Below, piece by piece: positions 12,271 to 24,677 of a stretch of DNA of 64,000 nucleotides. Source of the stretch: Corythoichthys intestinalis (Eukaryota; Chordata; Actinopteri; Syngnathiformes; Syngnathidae); contig NC_080402.1 of the NCBI RefSeq assembly GCF_030265065.1, positions 18,921,001 to 18,985,000 on the forward strand. Reading direction: 5' to 3'. Each line of letters begins with the position of its first letter. Positions within the stretch are counted from its first letter, which is position 1. The position numbers and the translations under genes were made by a program. The notes beneath the pieces are model-generated. The model was given only the letters and a program-made list of their open reading frames with translations. It was not told where the DNA came from and ran no database searches.

Positions 12271-12984
12271 TTGTTACCTACCAATACCAAACACAGGAAG
12301 AAATATTGCTATATCTGTCTAACATGTTCCATATTTAAGCTCAACATAAGGAAAAATGAATACTATTGTCAAAGAGACGTGAATGGAGAAGGTAAACATT
12401 ACCAGTAAAAAACTATACAGAAGTCCAGCTAGCATGACACGCTTTACTGTACCGTATTTAAACTATGCACAACCTGAATTTCTAGTCACTTGTCACTTGT
12501 TTGCTTCCATGTTAGTCGCAATTTCCTGCCTTCCACTTACTTGAAGTGTTTCATGGCTGCCCCGTGCTTCTGTCTGTGGGGGTGTGTGTGTTTGTGTGTG
12601 TGTGTGTTGCTGGTCAACTAATCCTCATCTTGGATGTGGGAGGGAAAAAGGCAGGAATGCATGTGAGCTCTTCCAATAATCCAAACAGACAGGCAGACAG
12701 TGGGTGAGAGGAGGTTGGATTTAAAAGTTGGTGGAGCATCAAGCGGACCAATCATTATTGTGTAATTTATCAATTTAAAGAGGCTTGGAAGAGTTTACTT
12801 GCCATGAAAAACAAGAAATTATTTGCATCTGCCAACTGTGCATCTGATTGGTGTCCAGCACAAAAGTTTTTCATAAAGGAAGCCAAAAAAATTGTTGGTT
12901 GTTGGCAACACTGGAAATGGACGATTGTTCATATTCAGCACCACTGCCTCCGACTCACCAAATCTGGCACACATTACACTAAAT
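12271..12984. other. Non-coding stretch with a possible minus-strand start exon
   Basis: Mostly featureless, with a GT-rich tract at 12578-12607. On the minus strand, GCAGCCATGAAACACTTCAA (12560-12541) runs into a GTAAGT donor. Its context would suit a first coding exon, but nothing confirms it. Confidence 0.3.
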
Positions 12985-13093
12985 CAGGGGTCCCCAAACT
13001 ACGGCCCGCGGGCCGGATACGGCCCGCAGCCACATTTGGTCCGGCCCCCTGAACAACAACAACAACAAAAAATTGTAAAAAAAAAAAAAAAAA

Positions 13094-13128
<35 letters not shown>

Positions 13129-13265
13129 CTCAATAGAGTTATTTATGTCCTGGCTTTTTTCTGTGAAGAACTGAACAATGGTTATTTGGTTATTATCTAT
13201 TTAATTAATACAGTATTATTATATTATATTATATTACATGATATTATATTATATTATATTATATT

Positions 13266-14143
13266 CAGGGGTGCACATAAGTGCGTACTGAACGTAGACA
13301 AACGCGCTGGCCCTCAACAGCTTCCATACGCTTTTGCGCACCGATGGCTGACCACTCTATTTGCGGCGGACACGAGAAAATAACTTCTCAAAATGTCGAT
13401 GAGGCAGGCCACACTGAGTAATTACTTCCATGTTCCCCCACCCTTGTCAAAAGACAGACAGACGACAGAGACTTCACCGGAGCTACCGAAAAAAAGGACT
13501 TTTGCTGAAAAGTGGCTACAGGAGGTACCATGGCTAGAAGCGAATGATGCTCGCACGGAAATGCGGTACAAAATGTGCCGTGAGAATCCCAATGTCGCCG
13601 ATTAGAGCAACGCATTTTATGTAGGGTCAAAGAATTTCAGCCATCCAAACTTTGAAAAGCACGAAAAAAACAGAGAGCATGTGGCAATTAAGCAAACTAT
13701 CAATGTCAAACAGGACCCCACTCGCCCTATGGACATGTGGTGGAATAGGGCGGAATAAAGGTAATGAACAGCGACATGCACTGACAAACGTGTTTTTGCT
13801 CGCATTTTACAAAGCTAAACATGCACGTTCAATGAGGAGGACATCCCACTTTTAAAAAGGCTTGGAGTTAATGTGGGAGCCGCATAATGCCCTTTATTTT
13901 AAATTGGTGCTTTTATGTTTATTTCTTTACATTTCACTTCAAAGTAATGGCAATTTTGTTGTGCCAGTTGATGTTAATCAAGCATTAACTGTTAATATAA
14001 TTAATCAAAGTTAATTGGCTCTAAGTAAAGCTTGTCATAAATTTATCGCATCAGGTGGGTCGGCTCTCAAGCTCAATGAGGACCAAGTCACATCTCCAGG
14101 TCCTCCTCTGAGAACCTGGGCAAAAAAATTATGTGCACCCCTG
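13266..14143 (+). mobile_element. hAT element, CAGGGGTGCACATAA ends, with transposase remnant
   Basis: The ends CAGGGGTGCACATAA and TTATGTGCACCCCTG are inverse of each other. The 8-bp flank ATTATATT is present on both sides, although it lies in an ATATT microsatellite and so could match by chance. The element contains the start of a zinc-finger transposase. Confidence 0.88.
13393..13758 (+). pseudogene. hAT transposase N-terminal zinc-finger fragment
   Basis: From ATG 13393 one frame reads through a basic leader, then KKRTFAEKWLQEVPWLEAND and a TTF/BED-like finger (KMCRENPNVAD, then NAFYVGSKNFSHPNFEKHEK). An in-frame TAG at 13603-13605 splits it, and the frame ends at 13756-13758. The residue that is usually the first finger cysteine is tyrosine here (MRYKMC). 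This matches the N-terminal part of ZNF862-like hAT proteins; the catalytic part is missing. Not functional. Confidence 0.7.
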
Positions 14144-14201
14144 ATTATATTGTATTATATTATATGATATGACATTATATTATATTATATTATATTATAT
14201 T

Positions 14202-14809
14202 AAGGGCTGTCAAAGTTATCGCGTTAACGAGCGGTAATTAATTTTTTTCTTTAATCACGTTAAAATATTTGACGCAATTAACGCATATGCCCCGCTCAAA
14301 CAGATTAAAATGACAGCAGTGTCATGTCCACTTGTTACTTGTGTTTTTTGTCTCCCTCTGCTGGTGCTTGGGTGCGATTGATTTTATGCACCATGAGCAT
14401 TGTGTAATTCTTGACATCAACAATGGTGAGCTACTAGTTAATTTTTTTGATTGAAAATTTTACCAATTTTATTAAAACGAAAACATTAAGAGGGGTTTTA
14501 ACATAAAATTTCTATAATTTGTACTAAAATCTATCTTTTAAGAACTACAAGTCTTTCTATCCAGGGATTGCTTTGACAGAATATTAATGTTAATGCCATC
14601 TTGTTGATTTATTGTTATAATAAACAAATACAGTACTTATGTACAGTATGTTGAATGTATATATCCGTCTTGTGTCTTATCTTTCCATTCCAACAATAAT
14701 TTACAGAAAAATAAGGCTTATTTTAGAGATGTTTGAATTGCGATTAATTACGATTAATTTTTAAGCTGTGATTAACTCGCTTAAAAATTTTAATCGTTTG
14801 ACAGCCCTA
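14202..14809 (+). mobile_element. hAT-type MITE, TAGGGCTGTCAAA family, copy 1
   Basis: The ends (AAGGGCTGTCAAAG and TTTGACAGCCCTA) are inverted repeats; the first base of the left end is mutated. The 8-bp flank ATTATATT is identical on both sides (14194-14201, 14810-14817). The inside has the GATTAATT-rich arms and the AAACGAAAACATTAAGAGGG core. Copies 2-4 lie at 20333-21000, 43025-43658 and 61565-62181. Confidence 0.9.
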
Positions 14810-14886
14810 ATTATATTATATTATATTATATTATATTATATTATATTATATTATATTATATTATATTATACTATATTATATTATAT
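14810..14886. repeat. ATATT pentamer microsatellite
   Basis: Tandem TATAT/ATATT units. The same array continues at 13214-13265 and 14144-14201, split by the two nested elements. Confidence 0.9.
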
Positions 14887-15085
14887 CATTTTTATTTTAT
14901 TTACTTTGGTTCCGTGAAGAATCCAGAAAGGGTTATTTGATTGTGGCTTTCTGAAAAACAATACATTTTTACATTTAGGCACTCCTGCAATCGTCACACT
15001 TTTTCTGTTACAAACTGACCCCGGCCCCTCATCAGAGAAGAGAAGGGTTATGTGGCCCTCACAGGAAAAAGTTTGGGGACCCCTG

Positions 15086-16434
15086 CACTAAATAAACTTG
15101 GTAATCGACCCAGTGCAAAGTTGTTACCTATGGAAAAAAAAAACATTAATTAGCAAATTAGCTACATCTAGCATGAGTGTATGAGTGACATAAAAATTAA
15201 CAATAAGCATGAAAATAAAATAGAACCAATGCTGTGAAATGCTCAGGAAGTGTGTTAGTTTGAGCCATTTCCAGGATTTAATCTCCTCGATAAATCTAGC
15301 ATGCTAGGGACATGCCTGATGTTTTTGGTGACGCACTTTTACTCCATTCGAGTTTTACTAAGCTGTGTGCTACTTCAAATGTCAAATGCCTATGTAAAAC
15401 CAACTAACTGGGTTGGACTTTGATTATTCTGTCAAGGTTGTTGTTAATCGATAAACGAAACGAAACTGTTTGTTTTTTTCAAAGCTGAACTTGTAGCCAT
15501 GTTGTGGCTCTTTTAAGGGTTTAAGCTTCCTGGGTTCAGATCAACTTTTGAATACTTTTAAAGACGATGATATTTTTCTTGTAAAACTATATTTTGCTGT
15601 TAATTAAATGATGACACATACATATAAACATGTACGATTGGTTTGCTCGTGCACATAAATGTTAATGTACACACACAAGAAGGACCAGTTTGTCGGCTGC
15701 AGTCCAATAATCAACCGGTTGACAAACCACCAACGCACAAAAAATACCAATAAATACCTCTTTTTGTTTTTAAAAGTTCGATCTTTCTGCATAGTCAATA
15801 AATAACAAAACAAAAATAAAAATCATATAAAAACAAAAACCTAGACCACTAACATTCTCCTCTTCTATACAGTAAATTGGAGAAAATAATGAATTGACAT
15901 TGAGAATAAAATTTAAAATAAAATAAGATACAAAAACAATAAAATATCCACAACTGTTGTTTAATTCAGGAATAATTCATGTAACAGAAGAAAAAAAATT
16001 ATATATATATATATATATAATTTATTTTTTTAAATAAATAACATTTTATTATAAAAATAATAAAATAATTGCATTATTAATAAAATCAATAACATACATA
16101 TAACAGAAATGGCAGATAAAAAAACAAAAAAATTATGTGAAAATAAAATAAATCATACTAAATAGTAAATACAATATGTAGTATAATGCTGTATAATAAA
16201 TCGTAATGTTATATTTATAATAATTGTAATAATAATAAAAGTTGTAATGATAAATACAAATAAATGATCATAATAAAATATTTTGTTTAAATGCATGATT
16301 CCACATGTCAAAAAAAGGCCAACTTAAAAGTCACTTAGGAAACGTTTCAAAAACAAACAAAAAAAACATTCAAGATTTTTAACATTCTAGTCCATTGCTG
16401 ATGTTTTTGTTTTACTCAAAGGTTAAAACAACTC
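15086..16434. other. AT-rich non-coding stretch
   Basis: No gene found. 15880-16290 is very A/T-rich with AATAAAA-type simple sequence and a TA run at 16000-16019. Confidence 0.5.
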
Positions 16435-16438
16435 TTAA

Positions 16439-17997
16439 AGTGCCTGTGACACAAAAAAAAGCATGTTTATTTCATATTACACGTGATATTTTATGCGCCT
16501 GAATGAAATGGACCGCCTTGATGTGTGTGGAAGCGATCGATATATTCAATTTTTTGAATCCCGCGCTACGAAAAATTAGAGACTTCCGGCCACGGTCTCG
16601 GATTGAGGAACAAAGTGAATGTAACGTCAGCGGACTATTCATTTTCACAATACAGCCAATACTTTCGTATACAGAAGGACTGCGGATTCAGCAGATTTTG
16701 CAGCTTGTTTACTTTTCGCGTCACGCCAGCCCAATGTGCTGCAGGCTTTTGTTGCTACACTAGGGAGAGTGGTGAGAGGCTTTTTGGATTTCCTAAAGAT
16801 CATATTCACCGTGAAGAATGGGCAAAACAAGTCCGACAATCAAGAGACCATTGGACGGCTGACTAAGTGGGTAAGGTACATGTTTTATGTTATGTCAAAT
16901 ACTGGGATCATGCCAAACGTTTTAATAAGGAGGTGGCTTGCATTTTGTGGTTGACAATGCTCTCTGTCCACCGAGAAGGCCACTCGGCCGACAGCTTGTC
17001 GCACACCATGGTCGCAGGCCGATAAAGGCGTGCCTGCCTATAGAGCGCTATCCTCGGCTTGGGCCTGGGGAGCCCCCCGCTCTGGATTGTGTTGAGACTT
17101 CGACTCCCCTCGGCACTCTTCACGTGCCTGCTGAGAGAGCGCTATACTCGGCTTGGGCAACCACGCGCTCCCACATTGGCCGGTTTGTCCACCGAGAATG
17201 CACCATTTTCGCCGTTCACTCACCTCTGCGTTCCCAGCGATGAACACTGCCTGCCTGCTGGGGCCGCAGCAGAACGATGAGCCGAAAATTGCTCGCCGCT
17301 GGGGGCTGGCAAGTCGGTGAAGACAATCAACCCTGCCGCCGTGTGTGACATGAGTTGGGGTAATTTTTTGTGATTTTTTGTTTTCGGAAGGCGAGGAAAA
17401 GACTTGGAAAAGGCGCTTGGTTCGGGTTAACGTCGCATTTACGCCTCCTGTTTTGTTCACGCTCTTCCCTCCGTCTCCAAAGCCGGGGCAGGTAAATGAC
17501 AAAAGCCCGACTAACTCCGGTGGCATAAAATACCGTTCGGGAGGTTTAAGAAGTCGGCAGTTTTTACCATTATACAGTAATTTAGCCCTGTCGTACTGAA
17601 TAAATGCATTTTTAATATTTCGTATTCCATTTAGCACAATTATTTAGCAATTGGAGAAAATACTTAGATAAAGAGAATATCCTGTAAAAATATTCGGGTA
17701 GAGAGATAAAAATAATGAAGACATTTTGCTGCTCTCTGTCACATTTTTCTCGTTCTGAAGCTTCCCCATTGGGCTAAATTCTAAATTAGCTGAAATCGTT
17801 ACTCTGCCGACGTCATCACCCAGAAGGAGGCGCTAGAGCACTATAATGACAGACGGTGCTATACAGCAAATTAAAAGACTAATTTCTCTTCATCTGCGCT
17901 TTGCCAAATTGTTGTATATAGTCAAATCGTCTCAAAATATGATTTTAATTCACATAATAATGCTCTTTAAGATTTTTTTTACTGCGTCACAGGCACT
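16439..17997 (+). mobile_element. Kolobok-like element, AGTGCCTGTGAC ends, carrying a THAP fragment
   Basis: Inverted ends AGTGCCTGTGAC and GTCACAGGCACT lie directly inside TTAA on both sides (16435-16438 and 17998-18001). TTAA targets with a THAP-type protein are typical of Kolobok elements; piggyBac also uses TTAA but lacks THAP. The inside is GC-richer (16930-17560) and carries a short THAP-like frame. No catalytic domain is seen, so it is non-autonomous. Confidence 0.75.
16732..16866 (+). pseudogene. THAP-like zinc-finger fragment
   Basis: The frame reads QCAAGFCCYTRESGERLFGF, then PKDHIHREEWAKQVRQSRDHW, and stops at 16864-16866. The Cys-x4-Cys, the GFP segment and the REEW/R positions follow the THAP DNA-binding domain, but the frame ends before the closing C-x2-H. 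In Kolobok and P-type elements this domain binds the element ends. Here it is only a remnant. Confidence 0.6.
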
Positions 17998-18001
17998 TTA
18001 A

Positions 18002-18720
18002 ACTTTTTAAATGAACACAAATAATAATGTATTTTATATATATAATACCACTATTTGGTCTTCACGTCACACATCAATATCACAACCTCAGGCCATCCCT
18101 TTAGGAACATGAAAACAAATCTAGTGCCGTAAGAGCTGGATCAACTGCAAAAGTCAAGCGCTCACCTGGATTTAATTTGGTATCGTTGACTCGGATGATT
18201 AAAAAAAAAAAACACACAAAGAAACACCAGGCTGTACAACAATTCCTAACATTCAACACACATTTTTGGTGTAAACTGAGAGCTCGTTTGGAAGCTGCGG
18301 TATCCATCCTTTACCAATTGGCAGACCTTCAACACATTTCCAGCTCACTTCACTTGAAAGTGACCAATCAAATGAGAAGTAACGCCCACCCCAATAATCA
18401 GGAAGAAAACAGGATAAGTTGCCTGGTCTGGCAATGCTTAGAGTTAGAATTAATTTGTGATAATACTGGACAGGAATACCAGTATGATTTCTCAATTTGG
18501 TTATATGTGTATATTGATTTAATTAAAAAAACAAAACAAAACAAAACACACACACACACACACAATGCAAATATCTTTCTTTCCATGTTTAAAATCATCC
18601 TACAATGTATTGGATATAATAATAATGTCAAACACATTATGTGCCCATGCTATGCTAAGCTAACTTCAGCCACAGCACAAATCAAACGTTTTATATATTT
18701 TTTCTAAATGCATGCATTGC
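18002..18720. other. Non-coding stretch
   Basis: No gene recognised. A short CA repeat lies at 18547-18564. Confidence 0.45.
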
Positions 18721-18722
18721 TA

Positions 18723-19110
18723 CAGGGGTTGGACAAAGCAATGGAAACACCTTTAAAAAATCAACAAAAACTAATTTAATATGGTGTAGGTCCGCCTTTT
18801 GTGGCGATTACAGCCTCAATTTTTCGAGGTATTGATTCATACAACTTGTGAATTATTTCCAAAGGAATTTTAAGCCATTCTTCAGTTAGAATACACTCTA
18901 ACTCTTTTACAGATAATGGCTGTGGAAATCAACGTCTTGATTGAATCTCTAAACTGACCATAAATGCTCAATAAGGTTGAGGTCTGGGGATTGTGCCGGC
19001 CGTACGAGATACTCAACTTCATTAGAATGTTCCTAATACCATTCTTCAACAATTATGCTCAATGATTATGATGCAGAAATGTTTGGTCTTTCCATTATTT
19101 TGTCCAACCC
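18723..19110 (-). mobile_element. Deleted Tc1/mariner element
   Basis: The left end CAGGGGTTGGACAAAGCAAT next to TA matches in inverse the right end (ATTATTTTGTCCAACCC). On the minus strand near 18960-19005 a remnant reads PAQSPDLNLIEHLWS, the acidic C-terminal motif of Tc1/mariner transposases. At about 390 bp it is an internally deleted copy. Confidence 0.8.
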
Positions 19111-19115
19111 ATGCA

Positions 19116-19781
19116 TGTTATAGCATTGCAATACGCTCAGGTAGCAATACGGAACCAATTCTTTAACCAGCAAAAGTGATTCAGTACGACAATTTTATGT
19201 TATTTCATTATTATCATATTTCAATCTTTGTAATCTTAATATGAAATCAATTTTCACTTCTTTGAGTGAATGAGTTAATGCAATAATGCACTGCGGTGTC
19301 CAAACAAGCAAGTTCTGCCAAGTGTAAAGACTCTTTTCATGTTTAAAAATATTAGAAGAATAGAAAAAGTTCTTTGCATTTCAGTTTCATTCATGATTTT
19401 GAACAATGGAACAAGAGCTTTTATTGTTGGTGGGCATCGAGGTGGTTGGAGGGGACAGTTAGGAGGGGGTGCTGTTTAAAAGAAGAAACTGTTTAGCATG
19501 CAGAGAACACAACCACAGGACCACCAAAAGAATTCTATTCATTTAGTAGACGCGGTCTCAATTTGGTAGCAATTGAACAAAATTTGTTGTGTATGTTACT
19601 ATACGAAGGACTCATGGTCGAAACATTCAAATTACCACTTTAAACTTAAATAGCATAGCTTTTTGAGTTTTTTTCTCATGGGTCAACAAGACACACAAAT
19701 TTCATACTGATAACTGAAACTGTTCCCAGAGGCGTATTAATTACTTTCTTTTATTAATGTGAAACCCGAAATGGCTGACTT
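19116..19781. other. Non-coding stretch
   Basis: No gene or element ends seen. Confidence 0.45.
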
Positions 19782-21354
19782 CAAGGGCGTAAGTTTGCAT
19801 AGGGACGGTAGGGACATAACACTACCAACTTTTCAGGATGCTCAAATTATCCCCACCAACTTTTAAGCAACCTAATTTGCATTATATAATGATTTCAGTT
19901 ATATAGGTCATTTAGATTGTCTTCCTATATGTTGTCAGGATAGAATTGATCCTATCATTATTAAGTGAATTACAGTACTTTCATTATGTTCAGACTTACA
20001 CTGACCCCTTTTCACTCGCTGAATGTGCCAGTCCATTTTTTCCCCTCAAACGCACGTTTGATTGGCTGATGACTTGAACCCCCCCCCCAGTGCTTCAAGT
20101 CGATTTTACTCCCTGAGATTTCTTGAAATAAGAAAAACAGCTAGCTGAAAATAAGCTTAATAGACTTATTTTAAGCAAAAAGTTTGTATATTTAATCTTA
20201 AAAGAAAAACTTGTATGTCAGAAATGTTCTTAATTCAAGAATATTGTTCAAAACATTATTTGTAAGAATTTTTTTCTTGATTTAGGTGAAAAATGACCAA
20301 CTTTTAGATGTATGGGCTCAATACAAAAAAATTAGGGCTGTCAAAATTATCGCGTTAACGGGCGGCAATTAATTCTTTTAATTAATCACGTTAAACTATT
20401 TGACGCAATTAACGCACATGTCCCGCTCAGATAGATTTAAATGACAGTAGAGTGAAATGCCCACTTGTTAATTGTTTTATGGAGTTTTGCCGCCCTCTGC
20501 TGGTGCTTGGGTGCGACTGATTTTATAGGCTTCAGCACCCATGAGCATTGTGTAAGTAATTATTGACATCAACAATGGTGGGCTACTAGTTTATTTTTTG
20601 ATTGAAAATTTTACAAATTTTATTAAAACGAAAACATTAAGAGGGGTTTTAATATAAAATTTCTATAACTTGTACTAACATTTATCTTTTAAGAACAACA
20701 AGTCTTTCTATCCATGGATCACTTTAACAATATGTTAATAATGTTAATGCCATCTTGTTGATTTATTGTTATAATAAACAAATACAGTCCTTATGTACCG
20801 TATGTTGAATGTATATGTCCATCTTGTGTCTTATCTTTCCATTCCAACAATTTATTTTACAGAATATATATATAATTTACAGAGAAATATGGCATATTTT
20901 ATAGATAGTTTGAATTGCGATTAATTGCGATTAATTATGATTAATTAATTTTTAAGCTGTAATTAACTCGATTAAAAATTTTAATCGTTTGACAGCCCTA
21001 AAAAAAATAGTAATATTTACATAAAGTGGAAGAATCTGACGCATTAATCTTTTAACTAGCCTTTAACACTCAAAAAAAGATGTAGAAAATTATTTGACTA
21101 CATTAAACAAAAATTATCAGATTAAGACGTTATCAATTTGCAGTGTGAAAGTTAGTATAGGTCAATACATATTTATTTTGCATTAATCATTTAGCCTATT
21201 AATTAATTGGGTTCATATTGGTGAGAAATGTAGCCCTGACCACCATTCACCAAATATGTTTGGTCTTATTAATGTCCCGTCCCAAAAAGCAAAAAGTGTA
21301 CATGCAGGTTATGCTGTTATATTGTCCCTACCAATATTAAGACCAGACCTACGC
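19782..21354. mobile_element. hAT-type element, CAAGGGCGTAAG ends, copy 2
   Basis: It is collinear with 10909-12102, without that copy's duplicated left end, but with a 668-bp element inserted at 20333-21000. The left end is CAAGGGCGTAAGTTTG; the right end stops at ACCTACGC, a few bases short. The flanks share CTGACTT, probably the remains of the target duplication. Confidence 0.85.
20333..21000 (+). mobile_element. hAT-type MITE, TAGGGCTGTCAAA family, copy 2 (nested)
   Basis: TAGGGCTGTCAAA and TTTGACAGCCCTA ends are flanked by an exact 8-bp AAAAAAAT (20325-20332 and 21001-21008). The related element at 10909-12102 lacks this insertion at the matching place (near 11735), which confirms the boundaries. 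Confidence 0.95.
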
Positions 21355-22952
21355 CTGACTTACAATGTCTTTTCAAGCATGCCTTATGTCAATCAAGTGC
21401 TAGTGTAACCGAACCCGCACCTATGTACTTCAAACCAAAATGGCTGACTTCCGGTGTCTTTTCAGACAATGCTCATTGATACGTCTTTGTGTGTTTACAC
21501 ATAATAAACATGCTTACAAAATATCATGTTGCTAAGTGAAACTGTCTTGAAGGGCTGGATATTACTTTTCTAAGACATTGGAACGCTCTCAAAAGGCCAT
21601 TCAGAAAACCTTGGCATAGTTTTTACCTTACCTCATTTCTTTTTCCATTTTGTCCTCTCAAGCATCTGCTCTCAAACTCAGGACCTCACGTTCATGTCAT
21701 CTGCATTTAAAAATAGTAAATCGGAGGGCAAAGCATGTTTACATCTAATAAACATTGTAGACACGGCAGCAGAATTAACAAAGAGCCATTAAAAATAGGA
21801 AGAAACAAATTGAATACAACATCACTCACCGCTTGTGTTCTGTCAGTACAGATCGTCAGTTGCGCCATTCCAGTGTAATTTCCAACATTTGGCATTCACT
21901 AATGCTGGAGTGGTGGTAATGCAAAGAACGTGTGTACTCCAGGTAGTGTATCAGGGAAAGTCAGCATGGTTCGTTAGTAAGTATGAGAGTGAGTAGTGCT
22001 GAGGTGTGACATTGAGCTGCAGGATAAAGTAGGATTGAGACGAGCATAATCCCTCACACATGACCACAACCACACACACACATACACAGGTGGATATGCC
22101 AACAAGTCCTCCACTCTGATATTCCACTGAAACATATTTTTCTCAAGATACTACTACTCAGTATTCAGCATAAACACAAATCAAAATGTTACTATTCCAT
22201 GTAGGACTAAAATATAGCTCAAAATAATAGTCGTAACATGAAACTAAATGAACAGTTCTGTACTCAACATAGTATGCAACTTCATATGAATAATTATGAT
22301 AAGTTTTAAACATGTTATAGTCGTAACATGAAACTAAATGAACAGTTCTGTACTCAACATAGTATGCAACTTCATATGAATAATTATGATAAGTTTTAAA
22401 CATGTTACTGTCCCACTGAATAATATTTAAACAGGAATGAAGTAGAAAAATGCTTGTCTTTATTAAATGCTTTATTGAGTGAGTCCACTCAAATCTGCTC
22501 AACCTGCTCACTTACATACAATAAGTTGCCACAGCCACTGTTTAACAAGTTAAATGATTGACGCATGTGGCACCTTGTTTCGGGTTCCAAGCATCTCTGG
22601 CGAGATCAAACCATAACGTCTATCAATACTCGTCAACTTTAATAAGCAACTCCAATGCATTGCCTGACCAAGAAAAGCGGAAGGAGCAAGAGTGAGTGAC
22701 TATGTGATCGGATCGGGACAGCTCTATAAAAGACTGCATTTATTTATTTATTATTTAATTGAAAAAAAAATCCGTAATGGACTGAGGGCGCGAAGTTTGA
22801 AGCGTGAGGTAGCGAGGGATCACTGTACTACCCAAAATGGTACTCCTTACTCAACATTGTGGTTTTGAACTTTCATGTTAAACTATTCTACTACCACTCA
22901 GATATACGTAAATAGTACATACCTGTAGTTTAATTACTACTGCACTCAAGCT
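21355..22952. other. Non-coding stretch with a tandem duplication
   Basis: I see no gene. The one clear structure is the 90-bp duplication listed next. Confidence 0.45.
22228..22407. repeat. Perfect 2 x 90-bp tandem duplication
   Basis: 22228-22317 and 22318-22407 read identically base for base, starting TAGTCGTAACATGAAAC. The period is exactly 90 bp. The identity implies a recent duplication or an assembly artefact. Confidence 0.95.
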
Positions 22953-24677
22953 TAGAGGTGCACGATAATTATCGGTCCGATAATAGGAACTATGACGTCA
23001 TCCCAATAAATCCGATAGCATTATTAATAGGCCCGATAATATATATTTTGTTTCCACTCCTGTTTTGCCAGTATGCCAAGTTTTGTTACTGTTCTAGAGG
23101 CCGTATTTTTCCATCACTGAGTGATAAACCTTACTACGGCAATTAGCAAATGTTTGCATTTTACAATTATGTTTACAAGTTCTTGAGAAGTCTTTTAGTT
23201 ATTGATTGGCTTGCTGGCTTGCTGTCCTATAATTGCCAGGTTAAGAAAGTTGTTTCAAAGTTGTTTTCATAGCTCAAGTCTCCTCTCCTGTTGCACCAAA
23301 TGTTTTATCTGCTGACAAAGCACCGTTCAGTTTTTTTTTTTTTTTTTTAGTTCAGTGTTCATTGTTCAGGGGAACACATTGTCAAAGACATTGACTGATT
23401 GATTGTGATTGACTTAAATTATATTCATTTGAAAAAATAAATATGGGCACTTTATTTGAAGTCAAAACTGTTCTTTTCTTTGTTTTGTTTATTGTAATAT
23501 TGTTCATGTCATCATGGAAATTCTGGTTAGGTCAAAGGCAAATCTATGCTGAATCCGCCAGTAATATTTTTTACCTACAAGTGTTCTAAAACTCAGGTGA
23601 ATATGGTGGAAAAACTCAGGTGACTAGAAGTTCCGCTCTGAGACCCCCAATTTGGCCAATTTTCAAAACTGTCTGATATGCATGTGTGATCATTGTAAAG
23701 CTTAAAATCTCAATTTTCTGGGGGAAGAAAAATTCTGAACAGGAGGGCATTTTAAAAAAAATTACAAATTCAAACAGCGAAACCCTATCTGGAAGTGAGA
23801 GCATGAAAGAGCAGAATTAAAGACGCCATGACTTTAACGAGATATTATCGCGTACTTACCTTGTTTCGATCCAAAAACTCCATGTAGCATGTATCACTGA
23901 GTGTCAGGACACAGCTGTGAATAGCCACAGCTGGATTTTTGGGGGATTTTAAGCGTGAAACATGGTAATATAACAAGGGTCGCGATGCAGAAATCGCAGA
24001 CATCAAGGAGCGGTTGAGATTTTCTTTTTCATATATTTACCCTTTTAAACTTTTTTTTCCCATTTTTCTTTGTTTGGATCGATTATTTATCATCTAACAT
24101 ATCAGAGAAAATGCGACAGTAACAAAAAAAATACAAGTAAGCGATAGTTATGAGGTAGGTATCCGTGACTTTTTTACAGACACCTTTTTTTTATTGTGAC
24201 GTAATTTGTTTAAAGGTTTAAAATATGCGAGTGGATAATTTTTTAAAGTCGTTTTTTTTTTTTCAACGAAATATTAGACATCAATTAATGATTCTAAGCT
24301 AAAAATGACATACATTTTGAATAATAAATATAAGTAATTAACTTGGTTTTATGGCTAAGTTGAAACAAAAGCGGTTGCATGACGTCTGTAAACGGGGGTT
24401 TCCAGGGTAAAACGGACAAATTAAAAATAGTTTGGGGGCTTAATATGCCATGAATCTGCTATGGCAGCATATAGACATATTGTTCTATGAAACACAACAG
24501 TTGTTTTGGCTTAAAATATTGCAGTTTCATTTAAAGAGGAGTGCAAGAGCAGAGACTGCTTTTTACAGTCTTGTCTGTGTTTTCCGCCATATACATTATC
24601 GGTTATAGTATCGGTAGAGGCGATTAGGAGCAGGAAGTTATGTATCGGTTTCAAAAAATGGATATCGTGCACCCCTA
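22953..24677. mobile_element. hAT-type element, TAGAGGTGCACGATA ends
   Basis: The left end TAGAGGTGCACGATAATTAT and the right end in inverse TAGGGGTGCACGATATC form an inverted pair. The flanks CTCAAGCT and CTCCAGCT match at 7 of 8 bases. No transposase is seen. The inside (about 23606-24600) recurs inverted at 42020-43005. Confidence 0.85.

Larger units (their letters stand above)
12985..15085. mobile_element. hAT-type element, CAGGGGTCCCCAAACT ends, with two nested elements
   Basis: The ends are CAGGGGTCCCCAAACT and its inverse AGTTTGGGGACCCCTG, and an exact 8-bp duplication, CACTAAAT, flanks the whole 2.1 kb (12977-12984 and 15086-15093). Inside is an ATATT pentamer microsatellite into which two further elements have inserted (13266-14143 and 14202-14809). 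Without them the element is about 600 bp and non-coding. A related inverted copy lies at 51660-52054. Confidence 0.93.

Noticed and set aside
13214-14886. CRISPR-like array
   Set aside because: The regular pattern is an ATATT microsatellite interrupted by two transposons; no spacers.
17038-17637. Minus-strand open frame of 199 codons
   Set aside because: Open because of local G/C richness inside the TTAA-type element. No domain recognised, and other frames of the same stretch are also open.
18177-18707. Plus-strand open frame of 176 codons
   Set aside because: Contains CA and A runs and resembles no known protein; base use is not coding-like.
22158-22511. Minus-strand frame with a duplicated 30-residue segment
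   Set aside because: The peptide repeat only reflects the 90-bp DNA duplication; no sign of coding.
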